In this document: piece by piece, positions 35,800 through 47,699 of the stretch | How the letters are laid out: every line of letters begins with the position of its first letter | Position numbering within the stretch: the stretch's first letter is position 1 | Source: Pardosa pseudoannulata | Lineage: Eukaryota; Arthropoda; Arachnida; Araneae; Lycosidae | Direction of reading: 5' to 3' | NCBI GenBank assembly: GCA_032207245.1 | Contig: CM063500.1 | Location: 64,596,321 to 64,660,320 of the forward strand | Length of the DNA: 64,000 nt | Translations under genes and position numbers: made by a program | Notes under the pieces: generated by a model | The model's database searches: none | The model's input: only the letters and a program-made list of their open reading frames with translations | Told to the model about the DNA's origin: nothing

Positions 35800-36874
35800 A
35801 CATGAACGATATATCATTCGAATAAGCGTGGTTTGATCAGATTCGATCAACCATTTTTGAAATTTAATCAACACCAAAAATGCGCCAAGATCAACCTCAA
35901 ATGTGTTCAAAATCATAAAATTACCCCCCCCCCCCAAATAATATACAGCATAGAAATTAATTAAGAGTAAAATTAAATTAAAGAACATTTTTAAAAAATT
36001 TTGAATTAATTAAGTAAAATATTATACAATTCCCCAAAACAATACATTAAATAATAGTATACCAAAAGCCAATAGAATTATTTCATTAAATAGGAATATT
36101 ATGTTTGTAAAGTATTAAAGTATACGATAAAAACATACTTAGAGTAGAGATAAATATTAAAATTAAGAGAAGTAAGATTAAGTACTATTTTTTAGAAATA
36201 CATTAGTAGTGAAATCCAAATTAACATAATGCGATAAATTAAAATTGTAATAAATACTAAAACAATTAAATTTTTTAAAAAGTACTGAAAAAATAAATGT
36301 AAAGCTGGAAAAGAAATCATAAATTTTTTAAAAAAATATACATTATTAATAAAATGTTTAAAATAAGATAATGAATAATACGAACTGAATAAGGAATTGA
36401 AATGATTATGCTATATTTGAAATAATACACACGCATTAGAATATTGGGACAATTTAAGAGCCATTCAAAAGAGTATCATTAGTGATTTAACAATTTTTGG
36501 CGCTTTATATACACCAGAAGTGGCTAAAATTGTACCCAAAGGTGCCTCAAAACAATAAATTATCGCAAACCCAAATGCGGACAATTTTACAAATAATGGG
36601 GACCCCCCATGTTATTATGGGACAATTTTACTGTCATTCGAATGAGCATTGTTATTCATTAAATACCAGGGTATTTCCAAATGTGCAGCCGGGTGGTAGA
36701 GTGCTGATATTCGGTACAGGAATTCTCGAGTTCGAATCCCGCTGGTGGCATGGATATTCATAGCCGTTAGGAATCGGCTTTAAGCAGTAGGTACCTATCT
36801 CACTAGTCCTGGTTAGCAAAACAGTAGACCGTAACGCTTCAAAACCAAACCAAACCCCAAATGTGCGCCAAAAA
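35800..36874 (+). repeat. Duplicated block, copy 1, 5' part
   Basis: ATATATCATTCGAATAAGCG and the next ~130 bp match 56501-56635 almost exactly. After a ~485 bp AT-rich segment absent from the other copy, homology resumes at AGAATATTGGGAC (36438) and runs to GTGCGCCAAAA (36873), matching 56643-57083. Confidence 0.9.
36688..36855 (+). repeat. tRNA-derived SINE
   Basis: Box A-like GGGTGGTAGAGTGCTGA, box B GAGTTCGAATCC, core AGCCGTTAGGAATCGGCTTT, and a tail of AAACCAAACC repeats. Part of the duplicated block (paralog at 56898). Confidence 0.9.
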
Positions 36875-38577
36875 TTTGAACTGAAGAATAAAGGTTTATT
36901 AAAAATACACGGAAATTATATTTTTATTAGAAGGAAAATTTTATATTTATTATAGTTGTCCAAGTTTTCATCTTTCACCGTGGAAGGTGCTATAGTTACC
37001 GGAAATGTCATCGCTCTTGCATTATCTATTGCAACGATGACTTAAAGCATGATTTTAATGGGGTGTTTTCTTAAGGAGACATAGTTCCTTTCGAAACTTA
37101 AAATCTTCATTATAACATCCTTTTTTTTCATTCATAATAAAATAAAATTCTGGTCTTTTCAGAATTAATTCAAGTACTTTAACAGCATTCTAGTCTTAAG
37201 AAAATTATTTAGTTTTGTTAATTAAAGTAATATATGCTTTATAATAACATAAAATATATACCCAAAATGTAAAAAAAAAAAAAGAATTTCACTTACCCGC
37301 AAGGTAACTTTAGAAATGTGTACATTGCAAACTAAATTTTAAATCAAATTGAAGTAAAATTACTATTTTTATTCCACAATCCAATATTATACATGTATTT
37401 CAAGTTTTAAATTTAAAAATGTTTAAAAATCGCTAAGAAATTGAAAATTAAACCTTTACCATTATAAAAAATAAAATATGTTATTTCTATTAATATAATT
37501 GTAGTTCACAGTATAATAAAGGTATTTTCATTTTGCTTTAAGTTTAATAACCGGTATACTGTTGTATAAAATGATGGTCCATAGATATGTTTGATTATTT
37601 AAGTAAACTTCAAATAAAGTATTTATTAAGTAAACATTTTAAGTTTTAAAAACGAAGGTTCAAGCTGCTAAATGTTGTCAAAGCATAAAAATATATGGTT
37701 TGGTATGAAAATAGGTTGATTCTCTTCTTAACTGACTTTAAGGTCATAACATTGGAGGGAAAAGGCCAGTTGGAAAATGTTTTAAATAGATATTTCAAAA
37801 GAGCAAAAATTCAAAGGAAGTTGCTAAAGACAATAATAAAGTGGAAATGAAAGCATATTCTGACTAAAAATGATTTTGGTATGTGATATAAACAATGCAT
37901 TGAACACAGTATTTGAAGAAAATATATTAAGTAGTAATAATAAGTATCATTTTTAAACATATGTTTATAAATATATTTTGCTCTCATTTTTATCTTTACT
38001 ATATTGGTTTCAAGCTAGCAAATAGACATAAACAAATTTGAGTAGGAAATACCCTGCACGTGTAATAATTTATAAAATAAAGAATAGAAAAGTTAGAAAT
38101 AATAATACCGAACAATAAAAATAATTTTTAAAAAGGAAGCGTTTGTTATTTTAGACAATATTTCTTATTTGAAATACGACGTTTCTTTTTCAAAATTTTT
38201 AATTTAGAAACTTTCATCTCTAAATTTTAACTTATTGATGCTTCCAATATTTTTTTGAGTTTCGCATTATTCAGCTATCTTGCTACGCAAATATTTATTC
38301 TTAACTATGTGTTGTCTTGTAAGTCTTAAATAAACTATAAAAATTTTTAAAAAAATGTTAAAAGAATTGAAAACAAAAAAAAATTATCATTTTATAAAAT
38401 ATAATAAAAATATCTTTTTGTCATTTTATGTAATATTTTTCGTAGCTGGGCTAGTTGTATTTTTTGCATTGTATATCTCATTTTACTGTTTGAAGTGCAA
38501 CTCATCCCTTGCTAGATGGCGCAGCTGAGTCATCTCTCCCAATAACATACGTTCAGTAAAGATAAACAAATTATTAA

Positions 38578-38699
38578 GCGTGTACCAGATAATTCTCAGA
38601 CAAAAAACAAACCATTTTTTACATGCCTCATAGGGTTCTTTAAAATTCTGGAAAATTAAAAATTTTACTGGTCCCGTCATATGATGGGCTATATGCTAG
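38578..38699 (+). mobile_element. Helitron 3' end fragment
   Basis: From CAGATAATTCTCAGAC to the hairpin CCCGTCATATGATGGG and ATATGCTAG|T. It matches the last ~120 bp of the Helitrons at 28387 and 45339. No TC 5' end is present upstream. Confidence 0.85.
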
Positions 38700-38922
38700 T
38701 AAGATAAATCAGTTCTAAGTATGGGATTTGTTAAATTGTTACGAAAGCGGGACACTTCAACTCTGAAGAGCGTTTATGCATGCATGCAGTCACTGGAAAA
38801 CCTTGACTTTATTCGTACTCAACTGACCAATGTTTGAGATTTTGAATAAAATGAAATAGATTATTAAAATAAGTGTATCTTTGCAGTGCATTGAAATCCG
38901 TATTTTCTTTCTTTTAATGTAG

Positions 38923-39527
38923 TAGAGAAGAGTGTCCAGACGTCAGATCCAAAATATCCAGAGAATCTTCCTTGCTTGGAAAATCTTTCGCTTGACCTGA
39001 GTAAACTAGTAGAAGGTGGTGCGGACACCGATGTGCAGTTGAAATGCGGAAAAGTTTCCTTAAAAGCACACAAATCTATTCTGGGTGCACGTTCTGAAGT
39101 GTTCCGCGCTATGATGCAAACAGACATGGTGGAGGGACGACAGGGCATCATCGAAATCATCGATATGGAACCTGAACCTTTTAATATCTTTATCAAATAC
39201 ATATATACTGGAAACTTACCCGAGCTCACAATGGAAACTGCTTTGCCGATTTACGAAGCTGCCGACAAGTACCAGGTGGAAGCTTTAAAGATGAAAAGCC
39301 GCCAATTCCTGGCGAATAACTTGTCACCAGAGAATGCTCTTGGAATTCTCCTGATCGCCGATGCCCACAGCGATACTGATTTAAAAGATCACTTAATTCA
39401 TTACATCAACATGGAAAAGATACCCAGCAGAAAAGAAGAATGGTTAAAATACTGTAATGAATACCCGAAGCTTGCCATCGAGGTGTTAAATAATTTTTAT
39501 GATTTACTAAAATTTTCTGGTAACTGA
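38923..39527 (+). pseudogene. MATH-less BTB/BACK copy of the TDPOZ-like gene
   Basis: BTB domains dimerise and bind cullin-3, and BACK follows in adaptor proteins. The exon opens after TTTTAATGTAG and, in the intact paralog's frame, reads VEKSVQTSDPKYPENLPCLE before the BTB core (HKSILGARSEVFRAMMQ, FNIFIKYIYTGNLPEL, EAADKYQVEALKMKSRQFL) and the start of BACK (ENALGILLIADAHSDTDLKD), ending in TGA at 39527. The frame is fully open, but no ATG precedes the BTB domain, and the MATH exon of the paralog is missing from this copy. A 1-bp indel changes the last residues (LLKFSGN versus LPKVFW). It could still be used if spliced to another upstream exon. Otherwise it is a recent pseudogene. Confidence 0.8.
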
Positions 39528-40128
39528 TAAAATCAAGATATTCTTAATTTAATTATAGATCTTTTGTTTAATGAGACCAATAATGTCGTGATCTGAAAAA
39601 GAATAAAGTTGAAAAATTTAAAAATAAGGTGATTCCGTGTCTTAACAACAAATTTTTGATTTCAGAAATTTAGGATAATTTTTTATATAATATTAACAGA
39701 TTTTATACAGGAAAAGTTTATATGAAAGAACAGCAAATTCGTCAGATAAAATTAAAAATTATAGGAAATTTTTAACTTTTAATATTAGAATATATGCTAT
39801 TCTGCAACAAATATTTTTCAAAGATTTTTAAAGAGTGTGATATGTAACTTAAAGGATCAGATTTGTGATAAGTAAAATATTTTTCGAGAAAAGAAATTTC
39901 CCAGATATATGCACACAGTGGCAATTTAATTGAAAACTTAGGATTAGTGTTTTATATAACTCTTTGTTACATGGATAACATTCTTAATCGTGAGGATATG
40001 ATGCTATCTGAATAGCATTAAATAGAGTAAACCATGCATTGGGTACACAGACATTAAGATTATCTAAGTTAGATGGAAGAGGGGATTGTTTCGCATACGT
40101 TTTTTCTTAATGTTCCACATATTTTCTA

Positions 40129-40435
40129 TTGGATAAAGATCCGACCTTTGTGGGGGCATTAGAAGCTGACTTAATTCGCATGCTCAATGAATCTATCTTG
40201 AATGATTCCGACACAATATTTATTTGCATTAACGTCAAAGTTCCTGTCAACTGCGAAGGAAATTGTAATTTGCATGTTCTGCTTATATGTCTCAGATACA
40301 TGGATGTGTGTCTTTTCAACAACATCAAAGATACCCAGCAGACAAGAAGTGGCTAAAATTCTGTAATAAATACCCGAATTTGCTCTCGAGGTGTTAAACT
40401 ATTTTTATAATTTAACCAAAAGATTTATAGTAACT
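40129..40435 (+). pseudogene. MATH/BTB fragment, unit 1
   Basis: Carries DKDPTFVGALEADLIRMLNE and NDSDTIFICINVKVPV, which resembles the last strands of a MATH domain (compare the DxLTIFCEV ending in TDPOZ proteins). It is followed by an ATACCCAGCAGACAAG junction to the BTB exon tail. Frame is lost at the junction. Closest to the unit at 62230. Confidence 0.65.
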
Positions 40436-40995
40436 GGTAAAATCAATTTTTTTAATTTACTTATAGATCTTTTGTTTAATGAGACCAATAATGTTATTTG
40501 AAAAAAAATAAAGCTGAAAAATTAAAAGTAAGTTTTAAGGAGATTCCATGCCTTTTCAACAAATTTTAGATTTCAGAAATTTAGGATAATTTTGATATAA
40601 TAATAACAGATTTTATACAGAAAATTTTATAGGAAAAAACAGTAAATTCATCAGATAAAAAATTAAAAATTATAGGAAATTTTTAATTTTTAATTTAGAA
40701 TATTTGCTCTTTTGCAACAAAATTTTTTTTTTAAAGATTTTTAAAGAGTGTGATATGTAACTTAAAGGATCAGATTTGTGATAAGTAAAATATTTTTCGA
40801 GAAAAGAAATGTCCCAGATATATGCACACAGTGGCAATTTAATTGAAAACTTAGAATTAGTGTTTTATATAACTCTTTGTTACATGGATAACAGATCGTA
40901 CTCGTGAGGATATCGATGCTATGATTTTCTGGATAGCATTAAATTCAGAGTAAACCATGCATTGAATACACAAACATTAATATTATCTAAGTTAG

Positions 40996-41371
40996 ATGGA
41001 AGAGGGGATTGCTTTCGGATACGTTTTTCTTACATGTTCCACATATTTTCTTTTGGATAAAGATCCGACCTTTGTGGGGGCATTAAAAGCTGACTTAATT
41101 AGCATGCTCAATGAATCTAACTTGAATGATTCCGACACAATATTTATTTGCATTAACGTCAAAGTTCCTGTCACCTGCGAAAGGAAATTGCAATTTGCAC
41201 GTAATCTGCTTATATGTGTCAGAATTGCATGGATGTGTGTCTATTTCAACAAGCATAAAAAAAAAAAAAAAAGATACCCAGCAGACAAGAAGAGTGGCTA
41301 AAATTCTGCAATAAATACCCGAAGCTTGCTGTCGAGGTGTTAAATTATTTTTATAATTTAACAAAAGATTT
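40996..41371 (+). pseudogene. MATH/BTB fragment, unit 2
   Basis: Same fragment with ALKADLISMLNESNLNDSD. An A15 run at 41258 precedes the BTB tail (GTGGCTAAAATTCTGCAATA), which ends in TAG at about 41374. Confidence 0.65.
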
Positions 41372-41938
41372 ATAGTAACTGGTAAAATCAAAATATTTTT
41401 AATTTACTTATAGATCTTTTGTTTAATGAGACTAATAATGTCTTGATTTGAAAAAGAATGAAGTTGAAAAAAATAAAAATAAGTTTTAAGGAGATTCCAT
41501 ACCTTTTCAACAAATTTTTGATTTCAGAAATTAAGGATAATTTTTGATATAATATTAACAGAAAGAAACATTTTATAGAAAAAACAGTAAATTCATCAGA
41601 TAAAATTAAAAATTATAGGAAATTTTTAATTTTTAACTTTAGAATATTTTGCTCTTTTGCAACAAAATTTTGTTTAAAGATTTTTAAAGAGTGTGATATG
41701 TAACTTAAAGGATCGGATTTGTAATAAGTAAAATATTTTTCGAGAAAAGAAATTTCCCAGATATATGCACACAGTGGCAATTTAATTGAAAACTTAGGAT
41801 TAGTGTTTTATATAACTCTTTGTTACATGGATAACAGCTCGTAATCGTGAAGATATCGATGCTATAATTTTCTGGAGTGCATTAAATTCAGAGTAAACCA
41901 TGCATTGGCTACACAGACATTAAGATTATCTAAGTTAG

Positions 41939-42308
41939 ATGGAAGAGGGGATTGCTTTCGGATACGTTTTTCTTACATGTTCCACATATTTTCTTTTGGA
42001 TAAAGATCCGACCTTTGTGGGGGCATTAAAAGCTGACTTAATTAGCTTGCTCAATGAATCTAACTTGAATGATTCCGACACAATATTTATTTGCATTAAC
42101 GTCAAAGTTCCTGTCACCTGCGGAAGGAAATTGCAATTTGCATGTAATCTGCTTATGTGTCTCAAAATTACATGGATGTGTGTCTACTTTCAACAACCAT
42201 CAAAAGATACCCAGCAGACAAGAAGAGTGGCTAACATTCTGCAATAAATATCCGAAGCTTGCTGTCGAGGTGTTAAACTATTTTTATAATTTAACAAAAG
42301 ATTTATAG
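41939..42308 (+). pseudogene. MATH/BTB fragment, unit 3
   Basis: Best kept unit. In one frame FVGALKADLISLLNESNLND, in another KIPSRQEEWLTFCNKYPKLA then VEVLNYFYNLTKDL, ending TAG at 42308. The two halves are in different frames. Confidence 0.65.
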
Positions 42309-42809
42309 TAACTGGTAAAATCAAGATATTTTTAATTTACTTATAGATCTTTTGTTTAATGAGACTAATAATGTCTTGATTGAAAAATAATAAAGCTGAA
42401 ATAATTAAAAGTATTTTAAGGAGATTCCATGCCTTTTCAACAAATTTTAGATTTCAGAAAATTTAGGATATTTTTATATATAATAAAAACAGATTTTATA
42501 CAGGAAACATTTTATATAATAAAAAAACAGCAAATTCGTCAGATAAAATTAAAAATTATAGGAAATTTTAATTTTTATTTAGATATTTTGCTATTTTGCA
42601 ACAAAATTTTTTTTTAAAGATTTTTAAAGAGTGTGATATGTAACTTAAAAGGATCAGATTTGTAATAAAATATTTTTCAAAAGATCAGATGTAATGAATG
42701 AAATAAAAAGAAAATGTTATATTGACGAAAACTACGAATATCGATGCATAGCATAAATTCAGAGTAAACCATGCATTGAATACCAAACATTTATTATTTA
42801 ATTAGTAAA

Positions 42810-43150
42810 GGGATTGCTGGATACGTTTTTCTTACATGTTCCACATATTTTCTTTTGGATAAAGATCCGACCTTTGTGGGGGCATTAAAAGCTGACTTAA
42901 TTAGCATGCTCAATGAATCTAACTGAATGATTCCGACACAATATTTATTTGCATTAACGTCAAAGTTCCTGTCACCTGCGAAGGAATTGCAATTTGCACG
43001 TAATCTGCTTATATGTGTCAAAATTCATGGATGTGTGTTACTTTCAACAAACACCAAAAGAACCCACCAAAAGAAATGGCTAACATTCTGATAAATATCG
43101 AATTGCTGTCATCTGTTAAAAACTATTTTTATAAATTTAACAAAAGATTT
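42810..43150 (+). pseudogene. MATH/BTB fragment, unit 4, eroded
   Basis: Same order as unit 3 but with many 1-3 bp deletions, for example in the BTB tail after 43060. Confidence 0.6.
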
Positions 43151-43720
43151 ATAGTAATTATCAAGATATTTTTATTTTTATAGATCTTTTGTTATGAGAC
43201 AATTAATTGTATTAAAAACATAATTAAATGAAATAATTAAAATTAATTTTTTTAAGAATTTATTTTTAACAAAATAAGATTTCAAAATTTAGGATAATTT
43301 TTACTTTATTAAAAAACAGATTAACAAAAATATGAAAAAGAACATAAATTGCGCATCAAAAGTTATAATGAATTTAAAATTTTTAATTTTAGAATTCTAT
43401 TTTGCAGAAAAAATTTTTTTTAAATTTTTTAAAAAAAATAATTATTTAAATTTATAGAATCTATTTTGATAAGAAAAATATTTTTAGAAAGAATTTAAAT
43501 ATAAGCATACAATTTAATTGAAAAAATTTAGATTAGATACGTCTTAATGTTCCACATATTTTTTTTGTATAAAATCATTTAAGAAAAGCTATAATATTAA
43601 ATGCTCAATGATTATTGAATGATTAACAATTTATTTCATTAATAATTCCTGTCCATGAAAGGAAATTGCAATTTAAAATTTTATTTTAGAATAATGGATG
43701 TGTTTTTACTTTCAACAAAA

Positions 43721-44860
43721 CCAATATTGATTTTTCATTCCAAAAGAAAGTGAGGACGCTGTATAATTTTCTGGAGCAGAATTCAGAGTAACGAACTACA
43801 CAGAATTAATTATCTATTAGATTAAGAGGGGTGCTGTCATATGTTTTTCTTTTCACTTTTTAATAAAAATTTTCAGCTATGTAGAACGCACATTAACGTT
43901 ATATTAAATTCCATTACATGTTCTAAAGAAAAAACACGATTAAACGTTTTACAAAACCACGTATTAATAAACAATAAAATTCAAAATTACTCCTCAATTT
44001 TTTTTTTTTTAAAAGTAACGCATTGTTTTAACTTTTAAAAAACATTGAAATGAAAGAAACCAATATAAAAAAAACATTTATCACGTGATAAAACAACAAT
44101 AAAAAAAAGTACAAAAGATAAATTAATAGTTTTTTGTTGAAATTTTAAAAAAAATAACAATTAAATTAAAATTATCATACATCTAAATATTAATTTAACC
44201 AATATAAAAAGAAAATTATTTCTGTAACATCTAATTTCAGTAAAAACAAAAATATCAACTTATTTAAATAATTTAAAAATAAGAAATAAAACCAAAAATA
44301 CAAATGTTAAAAAGCATGTTTTTTTTAACTAATTTAAAAATAAATACCAGCTCACTTGTAATAACTAAATAATAATTAACACAAAAAAAATTTAAACTTT
44401 TCAAAAATTTTTGATATTAAAAAAAACCAAATTTTAGAACATATTTTAGAAATAAACTTTATGTTAATTTTAACTAACCCCTATCATAAAATTCAATATC
44501 TTCCCCTATCCATCAATACAACCGTTCATAAAAATTAAGAACACAAAACTACTATTAAAAATGATACTACAAATCAGTACAATAAGTCATAAGATAATCA
44601 AAAATGCTACATATATAGATAATATTGCTAAATACAAAAAACATTTTAGCAACGGCATAGTCCCGCAACAAAAAAACGTTATATTAAAATTTATTCCCTA
44701 TCAAATAGGCTAGTAATCAAAGATCGCCAAAAAAACACAAAATCGCGTTTGAAGAGAAAAAAACATCTGTACCAAATAATCTACAGCTAATCGTTTTTGA
44801 GTTAAAGCCCAAACGAAAACAAAACGTTAACTTAAGTTAAATTGAAATATTTAGTTATAC
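43721..44860. other. Extremely AT-rich spacer
   Basis: Dominated by A and T runs. No gene supported. Consensus quality may be poor here. Confidence 0.5.
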
Positions 44861-45136
44861 AGAGTTAAGACTAGCGCCACATTATCGGCAGAGCACGCGG
44901 GGCACGTGCCCAGAGCCCACTGATTTCAGAGGCCCAAAAATTTTTAGATCCAGAGCTAATTTTGAAACAAATAAATTTTGTAGTCTTAAAAATTTCATGT
45001 TTTTAGTCTATATGCAAATTATGTGAGCTAAAATTTTGTAAGTTTCTATTATACCACAGAGTACCCGCAAATATAAATACCCACAGATTTGTCAGTCATG
45101 GGTTTGCATTTGAAAACTGAAGGCAAGAATGCAGGT

Positions 45137-45249
45137 CATTTTGCAAATGAAATCCACCAATACGATGGCTAGATTTTGAGAACTTTTCTCAAAAATGTTC
45201 GCAATCGCAAAACTAAGCTTTCTGATTGGTGGATTCCATTTGCGAAATG
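45137..45249. repeat. 25-bp inverted repeat
   Basis: TTTGCAAATGAAATCCACCA at 45140 and its inverted match TGGTGGATTCCATTTGCGAA (two mismatches over 25 bp arms), 63 bp apart. Confidence 0.85.
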
Positions 45250-45338
45250 TTTGGAATATGAACTCCGTAACAGCATATCTTTTCAACCCCATGATCAAAT
45301 AAAAAAATGCTTGTTGCTTTATGCAAATCTTTCAGCTA

Positions 45339-45946
45339 TCCCCTATATAATAATAGCCTAAGTTATATGTACGTCTGTCGTCGATTTTATGAAGCGGTTG
45401 GACCTGGAATGGATAGAGGCATTCATAGTTAGCAAAATTCAAAGAGAGTAATGTTTATCTTCTCCTAAACTATAGATCCGATTCTAAAATAAATTGGTAT
45501 AAATAGGCTTCATATCACAGCAAAAAATACTACCTTCTTTAAAACGTTCGAAATCCACCCCTTCTCCTATTTTTCCCGGTTAAGAGCAGGCGATTAAATT
45601 TATCAATTTATCCCATAATAAATAGGTAAAAATAACATTTTTCTAGCATGACGTCATTCATTTAACCATCTCATTGAATCGTTTCTTAATTTAAATTCTG
45701 CCTTATTTTCATACGTTTTATCATTGATCTTAGATATTACTTAAATAATTTTCTTTTATGTTTGGCTTAAATAATAGATTAGGTTCATATGTGATAATTT
45801 TAAATTGAATCATCGATTATTTTTGGTTGCAAGACAATTCTCAGACAAAAACAAACCATTTTTTTTTACCTGCCTCATAAGGTACTTTACAATTTTCGAA
45901 AATTAAAAATTTTACTGATCCCGTCATAAGACGGGCTATATGCTAG
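45339..45946 (+). mobile_element. Nonautonomous Helitron, copy B
   Basis: 608 bp, starts TCCCCTATATAATAATAGCC after A, ends hairpin CCCGTCATAAGACGGG then CTATATGCTAG before T. Shorter than copy A by internal deletions. Noncoding. Confidence 0.93.
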
Positions 45947-46059
45947 TACATTAATAAAATGTAATAATAATCTACAAGGGCCCAAAACTTATGCTCTGTC
46001 GTGGGCCCAAAATCTGCATGAAAAGGGAAGAAGCACAATTAGAGGTTATTCATTAGAAG

Positions 46060-46738
46060 ATTTTGATATTCTATAGCTGATAGATTTATCTTTAATCCTT
46101 GTTGGTAACTACATCTAAATTAAATTTCTATTTCATCCTTGGTTACCGGATGGCCGTTACATTATGACTGAGGATGCAGTGGTTATCCAGCCAACATACT
46201 GCATCCGCCATATCCGGTCACTCTACTAGATAAATGGCAGTAGCCGGATATTACAACTATCCGGCAGTATACACCAAAAAATATACACCGAGAAATAAGA
46301 TAAATATAACAAAAAAAAATGCAAAATGTTAAACAATGTGCTATATGAAACATGCGTATAAGTATTATGGAGCATTATGTAAAAAAAACCTTTATGGAAA
46401 AAAATTAGGTTTATTTATACTATACATTTCATTACAAAAATTCATAAATCATTCTTTTTTCAGTTTTAACTGCAAAATTGTGTTCTTGCATCTGAAAACA
46501 CAAAAGACTAAACTTACATTTTTGGAGGATAGAAGAACAAAGACAATGTACTAAAAAAAGTAGGAATATGTTTTTGAAATTTTTCATATACAGACATAAG
46601 AACCATTAAAGAAGAAAGGTAAAAATAGATTAAAAATGCTTTTATTCACATTTATTTTTTCTAAGTAAATAATGTCGAATTAAGACATTAAGTACTGAAT
46701 CTTAAAGAAAAAATTTAAAATAAATTATAGTACAAATA
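46060..46738. other. ATCCGG-rich segment, possible hAT subterminal repeats
   Basis: CCGGAT / ATCCGG words cluster at 46146-46255 and again at 47050-47090. Such clusters are seen in some hAT elements, but no terminal inverted repeat or target duplication is found. Confidence 0.3.
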
Positions 46739-46912
46739 GTTTGGTTTGGATTTTGAGTGCTACAGTCTACTTTTTTGCAACATGAGGGCTAATGACACCG
46801 GGACCTACTGCTTAAAGCCGATTCCGAACGGCTAAGAACATCCATGCCGTTGTGGGATTCGAACCCACGAACTCCGGTTCCGAAGGCCAGCACCATAACC
46901 ATTCGGCTATAG
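46739..46912 (-). repeat. tRNA-derived SINE, well preserved
   Basis: On the minus strand: box A region ATAGCCGAATGGTTATGGTG, box B GTGGGTTCGAATCCCACAA, core TAGCCGTTCGGAATCGGCTT, and a CCAAACCAAAC tail. Confidence 0.92.
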
Positions 46913-47149
46913 TACAAATAGTAGCCTAATTAAAAAATATAAAAGGGGAGAAAAATACTAAAATTGGATTGCAAAAATAAAGTACATAAAGCTGATTTAT
47001 TTAAAATAAATTTAAAAAGAAAAGTGCGAAACATACTGACATCCTGCCGGCTATCCAGCTGAAATTCTGGCCAGATATCCGGTATCCGGGCAAACTGACA
47101 CTCGTTGCATTCCTAATTATGACCACCTATTAATAACATGTAGGACTAC

Positions 47150-47630
47150 TTTTAGCCCTTAAAACCTGGTGGCATTGACTCCACAAGGTACTGGTAGGTA
47201 GTTTGAGTAACTGATACCCAGCTCTCACCAACTGGTCCTGCAATTCCAGCAGATTGTGAGGGGGTAGCGTGGCAGAACAAATTTGGTTTTCCAGGTGAGA
47301 TCACAAATGCTCTATTGGATTAATATCGGGTGAATTTGGAAGTCAAAATATGACTTGAAAGTCTCTAGAATGTTCCTCCAACCACTCTTTGATGTTTCGA
47401 CCCTGTTCTGCAGGTAAACACCATCCCCTACCGAAAATACTCTTGTCATGAATGGATGAACCTGATTTGCAACGATGTTCATGTAGCGCACAGAAGTCAG
47501 GGATTGTTCTATGGGGATTATGGATCCTAATGTGCTCCATGAAAACATTGTCAACACCATAATACAGCCACCACAGACTTGTCTCCGTCCAATTGTGCAT
47601 CCGGGATGCAGAGTATGGCTGGTTCATTTA
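47150..47630 (-). pseudogene. Tc1-type transposase fragment
   Basis: Minus strand, two frames: FSWSTLGSIIPIEQSLTSVR (central DDE region), then after a frameshift NIKEWLEEHSRDFQVIF and LPNSPDINPIEHL, which contains the catalytic Glu. Continues as ELQDQLVESW toward 47210. It is a different Tc1 lineage from the 14.8 kb element. No ends located. Confidence 0.85.
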
Positions 47631-47699
47631 AAGGAATGGCTCAAAATATAAAAATTAAATATATTAAACTAGGTAAAAGAAGGTCTCACAGAAAAATAG

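Larger units (their letters stand above)
36875..40070 (+). repeat. Segmental duplication, copy 1 main part
   Basis: From TTGAACTGAAGAATAAAGG to the end of the BTB exon and its 3' flank, it aligns with 58977-62130 with few differences (a few percent by eye). Contains an intron-like stretch, a Helitron 3' end and the BTB/BACK exon. Confidence 0.93.
40071..43720 (+). repeat. Tandem array of internally deleted MATH-BTB gene fragments
   Basis: A unit of about 0.9 kb repeats from 40071, 40985, 41930 and 42785, with a badly eroded fifth piece at about 43530. Each has a segment encoding DKDPTFVGAL(K/E)ADLI...NDSDTIFICINVKVPV (MATH C-terminal-like), then directly the last ~34 codons of the BTB exon, then its 3' flank (ATAGATCTTTTGTTTAATGAG). 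The BTB core is absent from each unit. A single such unit follows the other copy (62100-62455). Confidence 0.9.
44870..46030. mobile_element. Decayed element with nested Helitron
   Basis: GCACGCGGGGCACGTGCCCAG (44893) followed by AGGCCC, and on the far side of the Helitron AAGGGCCC and GTGGGCCC, suggest a GGGCCC-rich DNA-element end split by the Helitron at 45339. Superfamily not assigned (hAT-like ends are possible). Confidence 0.35.

Noticed and set aside
36688..36855. True tRNA gene
   Set aside because: Box A and B are present, but the cloverleaf is incomplete and the unit continues into a core and AAACCAAACC tail found in other copies, so it is a SINE.
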